DNA of 64,000 nucleotides. It comes from Branchiostoma floridae (lineage: Eukaryota; Chordata; Leptocardii; Amphioxiformes; Branchiostomatidae). This document shows positions 58,628 through 64,000 of this stretch, piece after piece. The position numbers and the translations under genes were made by a program. The notes beneath the pieces were generated by a model, which had not been told where the DNA came from, searched no databases, and was given only the letters and a program-made list of their open reading frames with translations. Every line of letters starts with the position of its first letter. Positions within the stretch are counted from its first letter, which is position 1. Location: positions 9,069,100-9,133,099 of the forward strand of contig NC_049987.1 of NCBI RefSeq assembly GCF_000003815.2. The letters are read 5' to 3'.

Positions 58628-58727
58628 NNNNNNNNNNNNNNNNNNNNNNNNNNNNNNNNNNNNNNNNNNNNNNNNNNNNNNNNNNNNNNNNNNNNNNNNN
58701 NNNNNNNNNNNNNNNNNNNNNNNNNNN
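58628..58727. other. Assembly gap (100 N)
   Basis: Exactly 100 N, the usual placeholder for a gap of unknown size. The physical distance between the carboxylesterase and the genes to its right is therefore uncertain. Confidence 0.99.
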
Positions 58728-59005
58728 GTCTATATCCATATCGTGTTACTGTATGCTTTATCAACAGATGAAATAAAATTGTTTTAAAAAGGGTATGAAA
58801 AGTATGTAAAATTTGTCTGCAATGTTTGGGGCCGTGCCCACGTCAGTGCCCGTCAACCTCTCCTGTCAACAGGTCTCTCACCCAAGAACGGTTTGCGCAT
58901 ACTCACGTTCACTCTCCACTAGCGTTGTTTTCTCAGGAGGTTGACCCAGCCTTCAACCGGACACCAGCGCAAGTCTTTCAGCTGTGTTTCCAGTACTAAG
59001 AGAAG

Positions 59006-60493
59006 ATGGCCAGTGCTTTTGTATGGAACTTCTTCAGGCCTCCGAAAGGCGGCAACCTGCCCAAGTTGATTGAGTACTGGTTCTACGTAGGGAACCACGG
59101 CGTCAAGAGTCACCCCGACTTCCTCGCTACTCACCTGCACAAGAACCTGCAGCCGGACCGTAAGTCTTCCACCTATGATACATGTACTGTTAATATGATT
59201 AGTTGACCCCTCACCTCCTTCATGCAAGCTCGACATCCTCGAAAAGCGGCCTTGAATGCCGATAGAGTATATCGAGTTGAAATAAAGGCACAAACAAACA
59301 AAACAAACAAACTTCTGACTTTAACAAAGGCAAAACCTTACTCTGTTTTCAGTCTCTCTTTCTCTATCTCTGTATGTCTGTGTGTGCGCGTGTGTATGTG
59401 TGTATTTCTGTGTGTGTACGTGTTTGTCCTATTGTATTGTGGACTTAGTTGTGGTGTTAACGTCTTCCTTTGCACCACTGTACAGCGAAGTGGGTCTATG
59501 TGAACTTCGGAATCTTCAAAACAGACGGGTTTATAATGACGGGTCCCAACGCTAACCCCGTCATGAAACAAGCCATGGGAGAAGCCAGCAAAATCAAGCC
59601 GGATGCAGAGTTTCTCATGGGTAAGTAGAGATACTGATTGAACCAACTCTGAGGTTTTACCTTGTTTGTTTACGACCACCGGAAATTCTCGAGGAAAGTA
59701 TTCATTAACTGTATTGGTTTATACGGTGTTTCTATAACGTTAGGTGGTTTTGCGGAGGCCGCAGTGACCACTGGAAAGTCGCCGTACCCGTACGAGCGCC
59801 CCAACACCCACCGCTACCTCGTCTCACACTTCACCGTAAGTACGCGGAAACATATTGCTTGATATAGGTCTACCTTTGTTACTCTTTTGTCATGAATGCT
59901 CAGTCAGAGAGGAAACTTATTGTTGTTTAGGACGACTGGCTCTTAAGTTTGTGTCATCTACATAAAAAAATACAAAGTAGATACATGTAAGTCCTATTCT
60001 TATAAACGCCCTACATGTGCATTGTAGCCGTACATTGCATTGCACATTGTCCAATCATCAAGGTTAGACTTAGTTGGGTAGCTATGACTGTATAAATCAA
60101 GAAAAATTGTTAAAAATGTGTGCCATCTGATGGACTAAATAACAAACAGTATCCAACAATCTTCCACATGTATCCACACAGGTGCCTGACGATATTCCAG
60201 CCGGAGAATTCGAGGCTAACTGGAAAGACTTGACAGGTGTCAATCACCTGGAAAAGGAGGTCACCCCCGACATGGGGTACGTCTTCTCCGCGCTGTACAG
60301 GAGGGTCACACCCCACGGACCCTACCGATACGTGGTACGTTCCGAGTTCTCCGATCTGCACGACAAGCAAGAGGTCGGGTTCGGGCTCGTCGAGAAACTT
60401 CGGGACTTCTTCGGCTCCGATGTCCTGGCGAGTAAGAAGATCGAGGCCGATGCTGCTTTGAGTAAAGTTGTCATTGAAATGCAACTAGATTGA
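59006..60493 (+). CDS. Unrecognised 230-aa protein, paralog 1 (possible alpha/beta-barrel fold)
   Basis: Four exons, 59006-59159, 59486-59620, 59744-59835 and 60182-60493, with GT/AG borders and phases 1, 1, 0; 693 nt including the stop. I do not recognise the family. Visible features: MASAFVWNFFRPPKGGNLPK, then WFYVGN, ATHLHKNLQPD, WVYVNFGIFKTDGF, PYPYERPNTHRYLVSHF, VPAGEFEANW-like VPDDIPAGEFEANW, MGYVFSALYRRV and PYRYVVRSEF. The pattern of a Trp-rich helix, a Gly-x-x-x-ALYRR strand and an aromatic YVVRSEF strand resembles dimeric alpha/beta-barrel proteins (antibiotic-monooxygenase or EthD type). That is inference from shape only. No signal peptide or membrane segment, so it is probably cytosolic. 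A poly(A) signal follows at 60650. Confidence 0.88.
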
Positions 60494-60649
60494 TCAACAG
60501 TACTATAAGGAAACTAGCAGTTTTCTACTGGTTACAGTAGGCAAAGGTCTGCAGTGTAGCAATACGACATTAATACTCATACAAAGGTAACAATAACATA
60601 GGTTGTTTTGTTCTTTCACATGCTCAAGGGTTATATACGGTAACTCGTC

Positions 60650-60655
60650 AATAAA
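60650..60655 (+). terminator. Poly(A) signal AATAAA
   Basis: A canonical hexamer 157 bp after the stop codon of paralog 1, in a GTCAATAAAGTGAC context. It is the first one downstream of the gene. Confidence 0.6.
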
Positions 60656-62284
60656 GTGACATATATATACACGTGTACTCTTGATCTAATTCTTTGGTTT
60701 CTTAACGTAAATTTGGGGTGATTCTGTCAACATTTTACCCATAATATTACAATTCTAGGACTTCATCAAGACGAACGCAGGCTCAAGCATCTACTTTTCC
60801 TATCAAGTATCTCCATCTTGTTCTTAAACATATTTGCTAGAGGTATTTTCTGTGATTGTTTACATGACTGATATCTTCTACCGGTCAGTAAGTAGCCATA
60901 CACAGAATCGGACAGGCATTATGCTCCTTCTCTCGGCCGGGTCGGCCGGCAGCTGCGCAGACAGTAAATATTACACATGGCATGACGTCCTTCAATATTG
61001 TTTTTGTATGCCCACTGTCCTTGCAATCTAGGCCAGAACGTCTAATCACCCATAGTGTGTTATATGTGATACAAACTAACACAAGAACAGGTATTGTCAT
61101 TCAAGGCACCTACACTGGTCTTTTCTACATACATTAACAACAACCATTTACAATAACGTCTTTCATGCCCTCTTTTTCTTTTCGTGTTAAGAACCTCTGT
61201 CAGTAGAGACATGGCATTTACAGCAGTTGGTTCAATTTGTTTTATAGAAAATATATTGTGTAACCAAGGGGGAGATTTGTGGTCACTAGCTACAGATATC
61301 GTAATGAGGAAAGTAGAACCAAATCCTATCCCTAGTAAAACGCTTCAAATCTTACTTGCTTAAGTCGAGTCGAGTCGAGGTGACAGACCATGTTTTAAAA
61401 TCTACCCATTGATATTCCTACAATATTTTGATGGCATATTCGCATATTCGAGAAGAAAACATCCCTAAATCTGAAGCAATGCGAAGTAAGTAAATATGTT
61501 CTTTATCTATTATTTAAAGGTCACGCTCCTCAGTTTGACCAGTGTGAGCGCACGTCTCAGCCATCCTAACAGCCATGTTTACCTGCCGGTGGGCGTGTCC
61601 GCGTGACCCGGGTAACTCTGGCAGCTCCCTTTTTGTGTAAATCGTCTGAAACGCCGACATACCTGAGAACCACTTTAACGCTCGTGTTTGTACCGCATTC
61701 GCTTTTTGTTGACTTTGGAGCAAGTCAAACAAGGGTACCAAGGGCATTTGCCGAAGATGTTTTCATAATTCTCTAACATTGTAACTTGAAATGTGGCCAT
61801 ATTGGTTAATCATGGGGAATTGACATTGACAATATGATCTTGCAATCCTGTAGTGTAAAACATAATGCGACGTGTGATGTGATGAACTTGAGAGGGCAAA
61901 AAGGGCAACATAGCAAGGCTTGTTTATGTCTCCGTGCACATTTGATATGCCAACGTTGACAGCAAAGCTGCAACGAGGTCTGCAATAGTTCAACTGTGGA
62001 CATAGTTTGGGGGCGTGGCCATTTAAGTTCATTCAACCTGTAAGTCAAAACCCACCAACCAGCAACCCACACAAGCCTCAGTCTGTACAAAGTAAGACTC
62101 GTTTTAGCAGCTCATTCTTGAAAACGCCAACCGGGTGGTCGGATAATCTTAGGTGCTGTGCAACGATCGGTTTGGGGTCACGTTTGTAATTTGTACTGAC
62201 CGTGACCGTTAGCCTTGAACCCGAGACAAACAAAGGGTTCCCCCCTTCCGCCGCTGTTCTGACAGTCTCAGGTGCTCGGACAAG
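60656..62284. other. Spacer between the two paralogs
   Basis: No gene recognised. It must contain the promoter of paralog 2, but no TATA box or other clear element was identified. A small GTCGA repeat (AGTCGAGTCGAGTCGAG) lies near 61365-61380. Confidence 0.45.
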
Positions 62285-64000
62285 ATGGCCGCCCGACAGT
62301 ACATGTTTCTCTACAACTTCTGGAGCCTCCCCAAGACTGCCAGCGTGGTGAGGTCCCTGGAAGGCTGGTTCTACGTCACCGCGCGCAGTATCTGGGACCC
62401 GAGTTTTGTTTCTACCCACTTCCACAAGAACCTCGACCCTGACGGTATTACCGCACCCTGTTTTTGTTTAATTTGGCAACCCTTTTTGAACTCAAGCTGT
62501 CATGTCAAAGATTCGTGTTTACGGTCACGTACTGTTCGGTACTAGTACATTGAACGGTTGTCTCAAGTGATTTCTGTAAGGCTAGTAAACACCGATGCTA
62601 CTAATATTTGACTAGTCTCCTTGCTCAAGTGTACTTTTCTAATATGTGTGTATGGACCTCTTGCCGTCCGACGGTGACAAAGATTCGTGTTTATGGTCAT
62701 CAAGGACGTCTTATATAACGTCCTTGCGGTCATGTACTGTTAAGTAATTGGCTATCTCAAGTGCAGCATGTCAAGTGAGTTCTGCAATGTTAACTACCTT
62801 ATGTTTGCGAAGTCTCTATGCCTAATCGTATTTTCCGAATGTGCATACTACACATAGCCAACAAACCTGTTAGGCAAGATTACTTATACGCATCCATTAC
62901 TCACATAGGTGATTGTAGAATAGTTTAAGTAGGGCAAGAGGTAGATAGATATCATCACATGGTCAGTGAACCTTTCATTACTTGTTTTGCTGACAGCTGA
63001 GAAAATCCAGTTTTTCAACTTCGGGGTGAGCGAGGGCAAGCCGTGGCAGCCGTCCATGGACGTCATACAGGAGGCGGACAAGATCATACCCGAGGGAGTA
63101 CTCAGGCAGCCAGGTACCGTAAAAATAAACATTGGACTTCGGCGTCGTTTGTTGCAACATTATTGTGGGCAGTTGTAATGCACTTCCGATCACCAATGAA
63201 CAGGTTGCAGTACGCTTAGCTTCCACATTAAGCAACAAATATAAAGCCATAGAAGAAGAAACCAACTATTTGTTGTTCAAGGTACGAAGCTTATTTCTAC
63301 CGGAGCTCCTTGTACTCGCTAAAAAATATCTTTAAAGCAGCGAGAGCATGGAACCCCTGTAGAAATAGAATCGCTATGTTCACGGAGCTTTCAGCTAAAA
63401 GTTTGTCTGGTTGATAGAAACTCCTCCAGTCTAGGGAGATAAACTCACCTCATTGTAGCATTTGGGGACGGCACCGTCCGAAAATACGGATTCGCTTGGA
63501 GGCCATATCACATATATATTTCATATTAGATATCCGTAATGAAGCAGTGATGTTGATACGTTCTTACAGGAGGGTATGCCCAGGTCGCCGTGTCTGACCC
63601 TGCACAGAAACCAACTCTTTTCCCTTACGAGCGACCTGCCACCTCCCGCTTCGTGGTCTCCGCCTTTCAGGTAATCTTGAGAGCTTAGGAAAAGTAACAT
63701 TAGCGTAAGGATTAGCGTAGGTATGCTGTAGTTACCTGTAGGATTGAGTTCTAACGCTAAACTCAGTCTTTTGTTATCCGAGCATTAAAAAAAGACACCT
63801 GTCCTTCCTTGAAACGCTTGTTTTATACAATCTAATTTTCTTCTTGCATCACTATAAAAGGTGCCCGACGCTGTGCCTGCCGAAGAGTTCGAGGCTAACT
63901 GGAAGGACTGGAGTGGGGTGAGTCTGCTGGAGAAAGAGGCGATGCCTGAAACAGGCTACGCCCATTCCGCTCTCTACAAAAAAGTGTCCCCCTTCGGCGA
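62285..64000 (+). CDS. Unrecognised protein, paralog 2 (3' end beyond right edge)
   Basis: Tandem paralog of 59006-60493 with the same exon layout and phases: 62285-62444, 62997-63113, 63570-63670 and 63861 to the edge. Shared landmarks are WFYVTARS, STHFHKNLDPD, IQFFNFGVSEGK, LFPYERPATSRFVVSAFQ, VPDAVPAEEFEANWKD and TGYAHSALYKKV. Identity is highest in exon 4 (EFEANWKD.(T/S)GV..LEKE) and low in exon 2, so the duplication is old. Exon 4 is cut at base 64000. The function is unknown. Confidence 0.87.

Overview
Eukaryotic, metazoan genomic DNA carrying intron-rich genes, a nuclear tRNA gene, MITEs, SINE and LINE relics, minisatellites and two assembly gaps. The mix of contactin-type Ig/FN3 receptors, an expanded set of CARD domains, short introns and dense repeat relics best fits a lancelet (Branchiostoma). 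That assignment is inference; no marker in the window settles the species.

Layout. (1) 36-11845, minus: a contactin-like cell-surface gene (signal peptide, six Ig domains, at least two FN3 domains) whose 3' end runs off the left edge. A tRNA-Ile(GAT) lies on the opposite strand in one of its introns. (2) 11.9-20 kb: no gene recognised, but microsatellites, a 178-bp tandem duplication and a complete hAT-type MITE with an intact 8-bp target duplication. (3) 20957-40127, minus: a second, paralogous contactin-like gene. Thirty-one coding exons join with perfect phase agreement into 1743 codons: signal peptide, six Ig, three FN3, one transmembrane helix, a 14-cysteine juxtamembrane string, CARD, a KSP-rich linker, four more CARDs and a C-terminal cytoplasmic Ig-like domain. 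Vertebrate contactins are GPI-anchored adhesion proteins with no cytoplasmic part. This gene instead appears to couple a neural-type adhesion ectodomain to death-fold signalling modules, and it is the most interesting item here. (4) 38-49.5 kb: a piggyBac-like MITE, a 62-bp array, a 123-bp higher-order minisatellite beside a gap, LINE relics and a long hairpin. (5) 49556-56449, minus: a complete ten-exon cholinesterase-like carboxylesterase (592 aa) with a full catalytic triad and a GPI-like tail. (6) 59006-60493 and 62285 to the right edge, plus: two tandem four-exon paralogs of an unrecognised small protein, possibly an alpha/beta-barrel type.

Exon models were built by eye from reading frames, GT/AG sites and phase bookkeeping. 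In each complete gene the exon lengths sum to a multiple of three, which supports the models strongly. Expression, exact transcript ends and species are not visible from the sequence.
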